Origin: an uncultured Bacteroides sp.
GTDB taxonomy: Bacteria; Bacillota; Clostridia; Lachnospirales; Lachnospiraceae
Length of the DNA: 64,000 nt
Assembly (NCBI GenBank): GCA_945913015.1
Contig: CAMECH010000002.1
Span: forward strand, 1-64,000
Direction: 5' to 3'
Shown: positions 16,993 through 25,557 of the stretch, piece by piece
How positions within the stretch are numbered: position 1 is the stretch's first letter
Layout of the letters: the number at the start of each line of letters is the position of its first letter
Notes under the pieces: model-generated
Databases searched by the model: none
What the model was told of the DNA's origin: nothing
The model's input: the letters and a program-made list of their open reading frames with translations, nothing else
Program-made: the position numbers and the translations under genes

Positions 16993-18480
16993 TTACATAT
17001 ATGACTTTAATCTGTCCGCATTATCATTGATAATTCCAATTGCGTCAAGGACTTCCTGCGCCTGTTTCAGATTACTTTTTGTAATATTATTAGCTTCTTC
17101 TGCACTTGCTGTTACTTCTTCTGTAGTTGCCGATATATGTGATATATTTTCTACAATATGATTATTCGTCTCCAGAAGAACTGATAACTTATCATTTATC
17201 ATATTGATATTATTTACAAGAATATTAATATTATCATCAACTCTTGTAAAATTATCTGCCGCATCTCCAATCATACCATTCTGCTGTTCTGTAACTGCAA
17301 CTGAGTTCTCAACAGCTGACATTACCTCTTCCGCATTGCTGTTGAGTTCCGTAATGATTTTTGATATGTTTTCAGTAGATGTCCTTGTCTGTTCAGCCAA
17401 CTGACGAATCTGCTCTGCCACTACTGCAAAGCCTCTGCCGACTTCTCCTGCCCTTGCACTTTCAATTGACGCATTAAGCGCAAGAAGATTGGTCTGACTT
17501 GAAATATTGAAGATGACGCCTGTAATCTCCTGCACATCTTTTGTTTTTTGCTGCAGGCCTGCCATTGCCTCAGTTACCTTTGCGTTAGTCTGGTCAATAA
17601 CCTTTGCATGTGTTTTCAATGCATCAATAATATTAATATTATTCTTGACTTCCTCCTGTGAGCTTTTTGCAACCTCAACCATCTGCTTCGAGTTATCCAC
17701 AGTCTCTTCAATGGCCTGCTGTATGTTTATTGTCATAGAATTCTGTTCCTGAACATCTTCAGCAGTTGCCCCTGTTGCAACTGAAATCTGCTGCATACTT
17801 TCCGCCACAGCACTTGATGAATCATATAACTGCTTAATCAATTCGTTACTCTTCTTTGTCTGCTCCTGAACCTGTTCCGATATATCAAGCATATCATTCA
17901 TTATATTCTTCTGCTGTTCTGTCTGCTCACCGATTGCTCCCAAAGCATCATCACTGAATTGCTTGCTTATGACGCCTATTCTTGTAATTGTATAGAACAC
18001 TAATGCCACGCACAATATCATACATATTGAATTTACATCTAATTGAATATCACCTTTAACGACACGTGTCACGGTACAAATTGCATAAAGCAGCGAATAT
18101 GAGCCTGAAAGACGCAAAAAGAATTTTCTCTCATAAAACGGTATGCTTGAAAGAAGCAAACCAAGCAGTGCGATATTAATAAATTCCGTATCTGTCTGCA
18201 TTGCAACAAGAAAATATTCAACAGCGAATCCGTAATATGCAAACAGCTTGTAATTTCTGCTGCTCTTATTTTTTATGTACAGTATAATTAATGCTATAAG
18301 CATTATTGTAATCAGACAAAGATTTCCATAAACTGTCATTCTGGCAATATTGCCGGACTTTAACTCCATAACTAAATATACTTCAAAGAGTGCAAGTAGC
18401 ACAACCGAACCCATTATCAGAAATTTATTCATTTTTTTCATTCGTTCTTCAGGTTTACGAAAAGGATACTTATCAGGCAT
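16993..18480 (-). CDS. Methyl-accepting chemotaxis protein with multi-span membrane domain
   Basis: About 495 residues. The N-terminal 185 or so hold about six closely spaced hydrophobic helices and no large extracellular loop, so the ligand is sensed in or near the membrane. A long coiled coil follows, with the chemoreceptor tip [20 protein letters not shown] and [17 protein letters not shown], which contacts CheA/CheW. There is no obvious HAMP domain. The start at 18480 is chosen because AAAGGTGG lies eight bases upstream; a GTG four codons earlier lies inside that ribosome site. Single gene with terminator; together with the FliD-like orphan it implies a motile cell. Confidence 0.9.
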   Translation of the reverse strand: MPDKYPFRKPEERMKKMNKFLIMGSVVLLALFEVYLVMELKSGNIARMTVYGNLCLITIMLIALIILYIKNKSSRNYKLFAYYGFAVEYFLVAMQTDTEFINIALLGLLLSSIPFYERKFFLRLSGSYSLLYAICTVTRVVKGDIQLDVNSICMILCVALVFYTITRIGVISKQFSDDALGAIGEQTEQQKNIMNDMLDISEQVQEQTKKSNELIKQLYDSSSAVAESMQQISVATGATAEDVQEQNSMTINIQQAIEETVDNSKQMVEVAKSSQEEVKNNINIIDALKTHAKVIDQTNAKVTEAMAGLQQKTKDVQEITGVIFNISSQTNLLALNASIESARAGEVGRGFAVVAEQIRQLAEQTRTSTENISKIITELNSNAEEVMSAVENSVAVTEQQNGMIGDAADNFTRVDDNINILVNNINMINDKLSVLLETNNHIVENISHISATTEEVTASAEEANNITKSNLKQAQEVLDAIGIINDNADRLKSYM

Positions 18481-18630
18481 ATTTTTATCCACCTTTCTTG
18501 TATTGTATTAATCAATGGATTTATTGTAACACTTTTTCTGTAAAATTGAAATATTAATAATTTTTCCGCACCAATACGCTTATATTACAATATGCTCTGT
18601 TGTAATCATGCACCGCCTGACGCGCACGTA

Positions 18631-18666
18631 AAAAGCCCCGGAGAACCACTGTTTTCCAAGGCTTTG
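18631..18666 (-). terminator. Intrinsic terminator downstream of the secreted-protein gene and remnant
   Basis: On the minus strand GCCTTGGA pairs with TCCGGGGC (18656-18663 with 18636-18643, two G-U pairs) and is followed by TTTTT. Confidence 0.7.
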
Positions 18667-18708
18667 CACACATTTTATACTTATATCCGTAAACCATACG
18701 GTCAATGA

Positions 18709-18874
18709 CTATACATTTTCCACTTTAATAAATGAATCCATGTACTCTATATATTCTCCCTTCGTCATCTTTGGCTTATAGTTCTTTTTTAACAACTACC
18801 TGAAGAATCAAATGTTCAAGAATATCCTCCTGAAGCGCTTTATTCCTGTAATGCGCAACAGAAAAAATCTTCAT
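18709..18874 (-). pseudogene. Possible small frameshifted gene remnant
   Basis: An ATG three bases after the preceding stop opens a 32-codon frame (MKIFSVAHYRNKALQEDILE to VVVKKEL, stop at 18776). In the next frame an uninterrupted segment continues KNYKPKMTKGEYIEYMDSF to a stop at 18709. Dropping one A from the A6 run at the junction would give a single 53-residue protein. No family is recognised. It may be a remnant, a frameshifted small gene, or chance. Confidence 0.3.
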
Positions 18875-18877
18875 CGT

Positions 18878-19756
18878 CTACTTTGCTGAAAATTTTATCA
18901 CATCTGAATCTGCAATTGTGCTGTATGAAGCCTTGTCATATATATGAAACTTCAATTCAACCGTATCTATTGAAGTAATGCCATTTTTCTCAAGGTCGCT
19001 AGAGAAAATGGTGATATCGTCTATTGCTTTCTTTCCGCTGTAAACTGTTGTTGAAAACAACGGATTTGTCATAAAGCCATTGATTGACATATCGTCTACT
19101 GATACTCCGACATTTTTATCCGATGTATTTTCTATATATAAAAGTACCGCAGCTCCCCAGAAACTGTTGTCATCAACTGTTTTTCCGACAATTCTTATTC
19201 CGTTTGCATTGTAAAGCTCTGTACCATCGCTGTTTGCGGTTGTGTCCATATTATCAAACGCAGAAGTCTTAATTGTTATACAATCTGTATCAAACATTTT
19301 TTCCCATGATTCTTTTTCGTAAACATAGAGATATGCCTCTATCTGACCAACCGTATCAATTCCTGCTGCTTTCAGCTGTGAAGTTGAAAGATATATTGTC
19401 TCATTTGACTTTTTCCCTGATGCTACCGTCTCCGAAAACAAATCTGATATCATATAATTATTTACAATAAGTGCTTCGCAGCCCACTGTTATATCTGTTG
19501 GCGTGTCATTCTCAATCAGGACTTTTATTCCGTCGCCCCATATGCTGTCACGCACATATTCTTTTGCTGTTATTTTAACTCCGCCCTGATCAACAATTAC
19601 CTGCTCCTCAATTGTTACCTTTTCGTTTTCAGCGGCCTTCTTGTCTGATGAAATACTTTTTCCGCCTTCGGAATCGCTTGTTCCGCTTCCCATTGCCATT
19701 GCTGCAAACACAAAGAAGCATGCCATAAGAAGTGCTGTTTTTCTAAATTTTTTCAT
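18878..19756 (-). CDS. Secreted protein with two homologous Ig-like repeats
   Basis: A 292-residue protein with a signal peptide (MKKFRKTALLMACFFVFAAM, no lipobox cysteine), a short polar linker, and two copies of a domain of about 105 residues. The copies align well: VKITAKEYVRDSIWGDGIKV with IRIVGKTVDDNSFWGAAVLL, LFSETVASGKKSNETIYLST with LFSTTVYSGKKAIDDITIFS, and GIDTVGQIEAYLYVYEKESW with GITSIDTVELKFHIYDKASY. The pattern of beta strands and conserved GKK turn suggests an Ig-like fold of the kind found in extracytoplasmic proteins of unknown function. It overlaps the VanZ-like gene upstream by 14 bases, so the two are co-translated. Confidence 0.7.
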   Translation of the reverse strand: MKKFRKTALLMACFFVFAAMAMGSGTSDSEGGKSISSDKKAAENEKVTIEEQVIVDQGGVKITAKEYVRDSIWGDGIKVLIENDTPTDITVGCEALIVNNYMISDLFSETVASGKKSNETIYLSTSQLKAAGIDTVGQIEAYLYVYEKESWEKMFDTDCITIKTSAFDNMDTTANSDGTELYNANGIRIVGKTVDDNSFWGAAVLLYIENTSDKNVGVSVDDMSINGFMTNPLFSTTVYSGKKAIDDITIFSSDLEKNGITSIDTVELKFHIYDKASYSTIADSDVIKFSAK

Positions 19757-20177
19757 AACTTTTTCCTCGTTTCCTCATATTATTCATAATAAATACAGCA
19801 AATATTTGCGCCGCCAGCTCTGCTGCCATGTCAAAAACATCAAATGTTCCTTTTACAAAAGGTGTAAGCTGAAGCATTTCCATAGCCGCTGCAAATATAG
19901 CTGAAATGAGAAATGTCTTCCATATATCTGCTGCATTATTACCAAGTATGTATGAAACCGAAAATACCAGTGCATATGCCCACAGCATATCCGGCACGTA
20001 ATTTCTTACAAATGTTATCAGGCAGTTATCCTGCATATCGGGTGCCATGCGCTTTTTTATTTGCAAAAATGCATCCAGAGCCCTGACAAATTCCACATCC
20101 GGTGCAGTCATATAATATAAAAGCGCCCCTGCCAAAATTGGAATAATTATGTTTAATGCCATGTATTTCTTCTTCAT
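19743..20177 (-). CDS. VanZ-like membrane protein
   Basis: About 144 residues with four hydrophobic helices. Family features are the N-terminal helix LNIIIPILAGALLYYMTAPD, the central NYVPDMLWAYALVFSVSYIL, and AAAMEMLQLTPFVKGTFDVF with the family E-x-x-Q and G-x-x-D-x-x-D type pattern. VanZ in Tn1546 gives low-level teicoplanin resistance; chromosomal relatives are of unknown function. The start at 20177 follows AGGAAG; the open frame reaches further upstream (20255) without a ribosome site. It overlaps the following secreted-protein gene by 14 bases, and the two probably work together at the envelope. Confidence 0.75.
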   Translation of the reverse strand: MKKKYMALNIIIPILAGALLYYMTAPDVEFVRALDAFLQIKKRMAPDMQDNCLITFVRNYVPDMLWAYALVFSVSYILGNNAADIWKTFLISAIFAAAMEMLQLTPFVKGTFDVFDMAAELAAQIFAVFIMNNMRKRGKSYEKI

Positions 20178-20256
20178 ATTCTTCCTGATATTTTCTGTTT
20201 TCGTAATATAGATGTTAACACACAGGCACTCCAAAGCTGTGTGCTGACAGCACACA

Positions 20257-20302
20257 AAAAAACTCCCGGGAAATGTATGTTAATACACTCCCCGGGAACT
20301 TT
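20257..20302 (-). terminator. Terminator after Ser/Thr kinase gene, with adjoining palindrome
   Basis: CTCCCGGGA (20263-20271) pairs with TCCCCGGGA (20289-20296 region) and is followed on the minus strand by TTTTTTT. Directly beyond it lies a second hairpin, GTGTGCTGACAGCACAC (20239-20255). Confidence 0.85.
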
Positions 20303-20305
20303 TAC

Positions 20306-21478
20306 CTAAAATCCCGCAATTGATAAAACAATTACCATAATAATCAGCACTAATAAAATATATGCCGCTGCATATGCAAACATTAATATAAGGCTCAAAA
20401 CATTTATTTTGTGCATTCCGGGCATCTTACGCCTGATGTTAAGATAATTGCCAAACCACAATGTAAGCCCGAAAAATATAAGAAATACAGTCAGCCTGTC
20501 AAGCCACAGTTCAAGCCCTGATACCTGCACTCCTGTCTTAGTATCCGTAAATATGCTTGATGTAGACAGCAGAAATATAATCATATACCATATTCCTGCA
20601 AGCAGACAGCCTGCTGCATTCAGGCTTCTGAATCCCGGAAGCAGATACCGCCTTTTCGATTGGTTAATATACTCCTCTTCTTCAGCGAATTTAATAATCC
20701 GGCATTTGCACCATTTCCAAATATCCACAAATGTCTCAAAGCCGGCAAATTGCCGGTTACCTATTGCTTTAAGCGCAAAAAGCAGTTCCTTTGCCGAAGC
20801 ATACCTGTCTTTAGGGTCAACCATGAGACATTTCTTCAGTATATTGCTGTAACTGCATTTTGCAATTCCTGCCCCCGGCTTATCACCTGTCATAAGGTAA
20901 TTAATCGTGGCCCCCAATCCGTATACATCCGTGCGTTCATCCGACTGTCCAAATCCGTACTGCTCGGGTGCTGCAAAATACAGTGTCCCCAACATTCTTG
21001 TATCTTCTGATTTATCTGCATCAATATTCCTTGCAGCATTAAAATCTATTAGCGCCACACGGCCGCTTTTTTCAATAATGATATTGGACGGCTTGATATC
21101 CCGGTGTATAATCGGAGGATTTAGCGTATGTATGTTATTTAAAATCCGTGTCAGTTCCAGAGCAATCTCAAATGCACGGTTCTCACTAAATACACCTTCC
21201 TCGTCCATAATCTGTTTGAGGTTTTTCCCCTGCAGATACTCCTCAATAACAACCAGTTTTCCATTATCCTCTATGCATTCTGCAACTGAGGGAACCCCCT
21301 TTACGCTTATCTGTGAAAGCTGCTCGTATACCGGTCTCGAATATATTTCCAGTATCTTTTTGACATACAGTTCCTTCGTGTCTATATGCTGGACAAGCAT
21401 TATATTTTTCTTTTCATCAAGCGCCGTCAGTTCCTTGTAGAACGACAGTCTGCTCTCCTCCTCTAGTGTCATATCCAT
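20306..21478 (-). CDS. Membrane Ser/Thr protein kinase (Hanks type)
   Basis: A 390-residue protein. The kinase domain (about 10-265) has YVKKIL (ATP-anchoring Lys), catalytic loop IIHRDIKPSNII, magnesium motif IDFNAARN (DFN instead of DFG) and APEQYGFGQSDERTDVYGLG. A clear glycine-rich loop is not seen. The C-terminus (about 285-390) carries three hydrophobic helices, and there are no PASTA repeats. ATG at 21478 lies very close to AAAGGA; the ATG two codons later (21472) has better spacing. It is divergent from the HTH gene across a 20-bp tandem array, so the two are probably co-regulated. Target unknown. Confidence 0.88.
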   Translation of the reverse strand: MDMTLEEESRLSFYKELTALDEKKNIMLVQHIDTKELYVKKILEIYSRPVYEQLSQISVKGVPSVAECIEDNGKLVVIEEYLQGKNLKQIMDEEGVFSENRAFEIALELTRILNNIHTLNPPIIHRDIKPSNIIIEKSGRVALIDFNAARNIDADKSEDTRMLGTLYFAAPEQYGFGQSDERTDVYGLGATINYLMTGDKPGAGIAKCSYSNILKKCLMVDPKDRYASAKELLFALKAIGNRQFAGFETFVDIWKWCKCRIIKFAEEEEYINQSKRRYLLPGFRSLNAAGCLLAGIWYMIIFLLSTSSIFTDTKTGVQVSGLELWLDRLTVFLIFFGLTLWFGNYLNIRRKMPGMHKINVLSLILMFAYAAAYILLVLIIMVIVLSIAGF

Positions 21479-21540
21479 TTTCCTTTGTTGTAATATTGTG
21501 ATTATTATTATACACTATATGAAAGCAAAATGTGTACTAT

Positions 21541-21620
21541 TGATTTAGAAATGTATTATCTGATTTAGAAATGTGTTAATTGACTTATATATTTAATAAT
21601 TAACTTAGAAAGGCAGGAAT
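21541..21620. repeat. Four direct 20-bp repeats, probable operator array
   Basis: Units start at 21541, 21561, 21581 and 21601 with exact 20-base period: TGATTTAGAAATGTATTATC, TGATTTAGAAATGTGTTAAT, TGACTTATATATTTAATAAT, TAACTTAGAAAGGCAGGAAT. A degenerate fifth copy may start near 21520. They fill the space between the divergent Ser/Thr kinase and HTH genes; the last unit contains the ribosome site of the HTH gene. Two helical turns per unit would put bound proteins on one face of the DNA. Confidence 0.75.
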
Positions 21621-21625
21621 TATTC

Positions 21626-22087
21626 ATGAATGAAAAACCCACTTATGAATTAGACCGTATTCTTGATTCTGTTGAGCCCGAGAATTTCAACAAATACAGA
21701 CAGAATGAAAATACTGACTCCCAAATAAGTCTGTGTGAATTCTTCAACAGCTATATAGGCTCCCATGGACTTGAATTGAGCGATGTTGTAAAACGTAGTG
21801 ACATTCCTTCCAATTACGCTTATGGCATTCTAAACGGCAACCGTAATAAGCCAAGCCGCGACAGGGTCATTGCGCTATGCCTCGCCTGCCGGATGAATCT
21901 TACAGACACTAACCGTGCCTTAAAAATCGCAGGACTGAGTCCGCTATACTCCAAGTTAAGCCGCGATGCCGCAATTATAATTATGATAAACAAAGGGGAA
22001 TTCAACATTGGCATTATCAATGAATTTTTATACGGACACGACCTTGAAATCCTCAGCACTTCAAGCACTCAGGAAATTACCCGGTAA
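21626..22087 (+). CDS. Helix-turn-helix (XRE-like) protein
   Basis: A 153-residue protein. Residues about 35-95 resemble an XRE-type DNA-binding domain: SLCEFFNSYIGSHGLELSDV, then VVKRSDIPSNYAYGILNGNR (helix-turn-helix) and PSRDRVIALCLACRMNLTDT. The rest is a helical segment (SRDAAIIIMINKGEFNIGII) of the kind seen in regulators paired with protein kinases. It is divergent from the membrane Ser/Thr kinase gene and preceded by the 20-bp repeat array it may bind. Phosphorylation of this protein by that kinase is a plausible but untested link. The ribosome site AGGCAGGA lies in the fourth repeat. Confidence 0.75.
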   Translation: MNEKPTYELDRILDSVEPENFNKYRQNENTDSQISLCEFFNSYIGSHGLELSDVVKRSDIPSNYAYGILNGNRNKPSRDRVIALCLACRMNLTDTNRALKIAGLSPLYSKLSRDAAIIIMINKGEFNIGIINEFLYGHDLEILSTSSTQEITR

Positions 22088-22116
22088 ATAATATTATTAA
22101 TATTTTTATGACAGCA

Positions 22117-22146
22117 ATGCCCCCTGGTCATTAAGACAGGGGGCAT
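22117..22146. terminator. Terminator between convergent HTH and HD-GYP genes
   Basis: Perfect ten-bp stem ATGCCCCCTG (22117-22126) with CAGGGGGCAT (22137-22146). The flank on the minus side is AT-rich (CATAAAAATATT). Probably used in both directions. Confidence 0.75.
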
Positions 22147-22164
22147 ATCATTCTCATAAAGCAG

Positions 22165-23343
22165 TCATTCGTCAGGATAACGCTTCATTATTTCTATAAA
22201 TTTATCAAATTCCCGTATAAACACATCTACAACACTCGGGTCAAATTGTTTTCCTCTCTGTGAAACTATTTCTTCATACGCTTCTTTAGGTGCCCACGGC
22301 TCTTTGTATGACCTGCGGCTTACCAGTGCATCAAAAACATCTGCCAGCGCCACACATCTTGCATAGCACGATATATCATCGCCCTTGACGCCCATGTAAC
22401 CTGTACCGTCCCATTTCTCGTGGTGCTGATATGCTATTTGCGTTGATATTGTGAATAACTCTCCCGGTGATGTCTCAAGCATCCTTTTTCCATACTTGAT
22501 GTGGTTTTTGACAACTTCAAATTCCTCATTTGTCAGTTTACCCGGTTTTTCAAGGATGTTTTCCGGAACCATTAGTTTACCGACATCATGCATCATGGCT
22601 GCCAGACTGATTTTCCAGCTCTCCTCATCACTGTATCCCAGCCCTTTGCACAAAACCTCTGTATATTCGGCAACTCTCTTTACGTGTTGTCCTGTATTTT
22701 CTGATTTATTTTCTATAATCTGAGAAAGCGACAATATGAGATTTTCCTGGTCTTCATATAACTCTTTATTCTTGCTTGCAAGTGTATCTACCAGCTTTTC
22801 TATTCTGTCCGAAATAAAAAGGCATATTACTACTCCGGCAAAAAATTCAATACTTCTTGGAACTATACCGTACAGAATCGTACCTTTCAGTGTAACCAAC
22901 GGTTCATCAGGCACAATTTTTAAATAATATGCCGCCAGATGTGATATAACAATCATCGGCATACTTAAGACCGCCGTATAGGCAACATATTTTCTCTCAT
23001 TATAAAGGCAGGATAATACTAACGGAAATATCAGCATTATAATGGTATGATAAGAAAGTACCGCATACTGTAATCCCGACTGAAAAACCATTATTGTCAA
23101 AATGAGATATCTTACTTCCGAGGAACGAAGCTTTAAAATATCACATAATAAAGTGGGCAGAAAAAAGTCAAATATGGACACCGCCACAGTCAGATACAGC
23201 GGTATTGGTGCAATTTTAAATATACCAAAAATATTTAATGCCGCTACCAAAAGCATAAATCCAATCATTAATCTACAGACAAACGCCAGCCTTTTATCCG
23301 CATTTTCCCTATATTCGTTTATAATCTTTTCAGAAAAATTCAT
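22165..23343 (-). CDS. Membrane HD-GYP domain protein (c-di-GMP phosphodiesterase-like)
   Basis: About 392 residues: six hydrophobic helices in the first 190, a short coiled linker, then HD-GYP with AAMMHDVGKLMVPENIL (HD pair), KNHIKYGKRML, YQHHEKWDGTGY and ALADVFDAL. The usual GYP reads GYM here, followed by GVKGDDIS. Family function is hydrolysis of cyclic di-GMP; loss of the Pro may or may not affect this. The start at 23343 follows AGAAAGG; the longer frame to 23379 lacks a site. It stands alone between terminators, with no REC domain, so the signal is presumably sensed through the membrane segment. Confidence 0.88.
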   Translation of the reverse strand: MNFSEKIINEYRENADKRLAFVCRLMIGFMLLVAALNIFGIFKIAPIPLYLTVAVSIFDFFLPTLLCDILKLRSSEVRYLILTIMVFQSGLQYAVLSYHTIIMLIFPLVLSCLYNERKYVAYTAVLSMPMIVISHLAAYYLKIVPDEPLVTLKGTILYGIVPRSIEFFAGVVICLFISDRIEKLVDTLASKNKELYEDQENLILSLSQIIENKSENTGQHVKRVAEYTEVLCKGLGYSDEESWKISLAAMMHDVGKLMVPENILEKPGKLTNEEFEVVKNHIKYGKRMLETSPGELFTISTQIAYQHHEKWDGTGYMGVKGDDISCYARCVALADVFDALVSRRSYKEPWAPKEAYEEIVSQRGKQFDPSVVDVFIREFDKFIEIMKRYPDE

Positions 23344-23515
23344 ATATATATCAACCTTTCTAAAGCTTTGTCTGCACAAGTGTCTTTCTTATGGAAATTT
23401 CAAATACGCCTTTAATTTAAGGAGATTATACCATAACTGCTGTAAAAATTGGAATATTAACTTTTAAAACAGGGCATTTTTAATCGGTAGACAACTTTTG
23501 ACAATAAAATTAATA

Positions 23516-24901
23516 TCAGGCCGCTGCACTGACATCTGCCGGAAGTGAATCGTAGGCGGCAATTGCCTTGTCAAATCTTGCTTTCAGGTCATCAAATCTG
23601 TAAAATCCGTCACTGTTTTTTTGAAGCCCTTCAAATTCCAGCATGACCTTCATTGGAGGATTTTTCAAATCAAGCATATTGCAATTTCTTAACTGATCCA
23701 CAGTCTGGTACACAAGACTTACAGTAGCATAGGTCTGTCCGTCGGCACCGCTCCATTTCTCCACCACAAGTTTACATCCGATAGGAGTCTCCTGTGAGAC
23801 AGTCTCCGGCAGAGTGTACTGTTTAACCTCCAAAGATGCCAGAACGCTTGAAATATTAGAGTCATGACCACACAGGAAAGTGAATTTGCGTCCCTCGACA
23901 CTTAATTCATTCTCCATCTCCATCAACAGCGGATGTGCTACATTCACAGCCACAGACGGAGCGGTAAACAACACGTTCTGGTAAGTATCGGTAATGTGCG
24001 CCAGCTTTGTCCACTGTTCGCGCGTAAGTTCCTTTCCAAATGCAGCCTTTTTATCATCAGGCTCTTCGTAATATTGAAGCACCAGCGCATCGCTTGCCGA
24101 TGTTGCCGTCTTCAGTGAACCTTTCATTGCAGGCTCCTTGTCAAGTTCCAGAGAAATTTCCAAATCGTTGGCAGGAAGCGAAGTTATTCCATTTTCTTTC
24201 GCATATTCCGAATCCTTAAAGTCCAAAACTTCTTCGAGAAGACGATAGTTATCAGACAATGCGGATGTAATTCCATTCATCCCCTGAGCACCACCCATAG
24301 CCTCAATTTCTTTCATTGCCTGACTGCGAAATGCTTCGCTTACAAATGTAAGTTTCGGAGTGAAAACCGGGTCCATAGTTCCAACTGCATATTTATACTC
24401 GACATTCTGATTTGCCACCGGAAGCATACCGCTTGCAAAATATTGCGCTGTTGCAATGGTACGCTGCATAGAGTTTGAATAAAAACGAACCTCTCCGTCT
24501 TCAGGCAGCCAGTTTTCAGGCATCAGACCTTCAGCAACAAGATATTTTCTGAAATATTGTCCCATTGCAGTCTCCTGCATACCTCCGCGCAGCGAAAGTT
24601 CACCTGTCGGTGCAGACCACTCAGTCCATGTATGTGTAGTCATTTTCCCAAGTGTCGAACCGCTTCCTGAAAGCGGAGAACGGATGTTATGTCTGCTCAT
24701 TACTACCATCTGTTCCAGTTTATAATTTTCGGAATGTTGAAGTGGCACTGCATTGTTAACCGTAACTTCAGTTTTTGTAGTTTCAGATACATTCTGTGAG
24801 ACAATGTTATTGTCTACTACTGCCTGCTGCTTTGTGCAGCCTGCCAGTGCCGCAGTAACCAGTACTGCCGCCAGGAACAAAGATAATTTTTTGTGTTTCA
24901 T
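23516..24901 (-). CDS. Histidine acid phosphatase lipoprotein, glucose-1-phosphatase-like
   Basis: A 461-residue lipoprotein (LAALAGC lipobox region, Cys about 21). The catalytic motif is MSRHNIRSPLSG, the histidine-phosphatase RHGxRxP box in the variant form typical of E. coli glucose-1-phosphatase Agp. The proton-donor motif is LCGHDSNISS near residue 345. Other Agp-like segments: TWTEWSAPTGELSLRGG, YSNSMQRTIATAQYF and QTVDQLRNCNML. Agp releases phosphate from glucose-1-phosphate and also attacks phytate; either substrate is possible. The gene follows a small membrane-protein gene after 23 bases. Surface anchoring in a Gram-positive would give extracellular phosphate or glucose scavenging. 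Confidence 0.85.
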   Translation of the reverse strand: MKHKKLSLFLAAVLVTAALAGCTKQQAVVDNNIVSQNVSETTKTEVTVNNAVPLQHSENYKLEQMVVMSRHNIRSPLSGSGSTLGKMTTHTWTEWSAPTGELSLRGGMQETAMGQYFRKYLVAEGLMPENWLPEDGEVRFYSNSMQRTIATAQYFASGMLPVANQNVEYKYAVGTMDPVFTPKLTFVSEAFRSQAMKEIEAMGGAQGMNGITSALSDNYRLLEEVLDFKDSEYAKENGITSLPANDLEISLELDKEPAMKGSLKTATSASDALVLQYYEEPDDKKAAFGKELTREQWTKLAHITDTYQNVLFTAPSVAVNVAHPLLMEMENELSVEGRKFTFLCGHDSNISSVLASLEVKQYTLPETVSQETPIGCKLVVEKWSGADGQTYATVSLVYQTVDQLRNCNMLDLKNPPMKVMLEFEGLQKNSDGFYRFDDLKARFDKAIAAYDSLPADVSAAA

Positions 24902-24924
24902 TCGTATTTCCTCCCTTAAAATGT

Positions 24925-25356
24925 TTAATACTCTTTCTTAATCTCTGTCAAACCATATATCTTTTTAAATCTGTCCAAGTCCTCCGGAGTTCTGATAAGC
25001 ATCACCTCCACGAAATGCTTGTCGGAATAGTTCTTAAATCCGGCTACCATCTCACCTGTACAGATTGACGAGCGTATTACTGCGTACTGATTCTCACTAT
25101 CGTATGGAATTGTCTCCTTTAATCTTCTTTCATAATATGGGACTTTGCTGTTATCCTGATGCATTTCTATTGCGAAAACAACAAAAAATGCTGCAAGAAT
25201 AATTCCTCCGGCAATACAAAATCCCCACGCAAAGACATGAAAAATCAGCCAGAGCAGCAAGGGTATAACCATGCCTGCAATCAATCCTGCTGCAATCCAT
25301 ATTCCACCATAGTGTATTGAATTAATCTTAGAAATAAAAACTTTACATTTTCTCAT
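24925..25356 (-). CDS. Two-span membrane protein, unknown function
   Basis: A 143-residue protein: a basic start, two adjacent hydrophobic helices (about 18-39 and 44-64, IWIAAGLIAGMVIPLLLWLI and CIAGGIILAAFFVVFAIEMH), then a soluble tail of about 75 residues (RSSICTGEMVAGFKNYSDKH) likely in the cytoplasm. No family recognised. It is upstream of and co-directional with the phosphatase lipoprotein gene, 23 bases apart, so they probably form an operon. A 12-bp palindrome lies in its promoter region at 25412-25423. Confidence 0.6.
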   Translation of the reverse strand: MRKCKVFISKINSIHYGGIWIAAGLIAGMVIPLLLWLIFHVFAWGFCIAGGIILAAFFVVFAIEMHQDNSKVPYYERRLKETIPYDSENQYAVIRSSICTGEMVAGFKNYSDKHFVEVMLIRTPEDLDRFKKIYGLTEIKKEY

Positions 25357-25411
25357 AGTTTAAAATTGTTTCCCCAACATATATAGCATATTATACCATA
25401 ATACCTACATG

Positions 25412-25423
25412 ATGTGCGCACAT
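25412..25423. promoter_or_regulatory. 12-bp perfect palindrome between divergent genes
   Basis: ATGTGCGCACAT, fully symmetric, midway between the divergent membrane-protein gene and the 25558 gene. It could be an operator for a dimeric regulator; no partner is known. Confidence 0.35.
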
Positions 25424-25478
25424 ACTGATATTTTAAAATTTTATTAGGCGATTGCGAAAATCAGCTTTTTTTCAAGTC

Positions 25479-25507
25479 TTGTAATGGTTTGTCCGGAGCG
25501 GTATAAT
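25479..25507 (+). promoter_or_regulatory. Sigma-A promoter of the 25.5 kb gene pair
   Basis: TTGTAA (25479-25484), 17-base spacer, perfect TATAAT (25502-25507). Transcription would begin near 25514, upstream of the ribosome site of the 25558 gene. Confidence 0.75.
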
Positions 25508-25557
25508 CAGCAGACCATATGAACAGATTGGAATATTACGGAAGGAATGGATTTATT

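Larger units (their letters stand above)
18493..18877. other. 385-base stretch without an intact gene
   Basis: It contains an AT-rich probable promoter region for the chemoreceptor gene (18493-18600), an intrinsic terminator at 18631-18666, and a small broken reading frame at 18709-18874. Nothing else is visible. Confidence 0.6.

Noticed and set aside
18600-18700. c-di-GMP or other riboswitch
   Set aside because: No conserved riboswitch core could be matched; the structure is a simple terminator.
20239-20255. Operator for the VanZ-like gene at GTGTGCTGACAGCACAC
   Set aside because: Lies beside the terminator of the kinase gene and could simply be part of it; no second copy seen in the window.
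21541-21620. Short CRISPR-like array
   Set aside because: Repeats are contiguous with no spacers and no cas genes are near; an operator array fits better.
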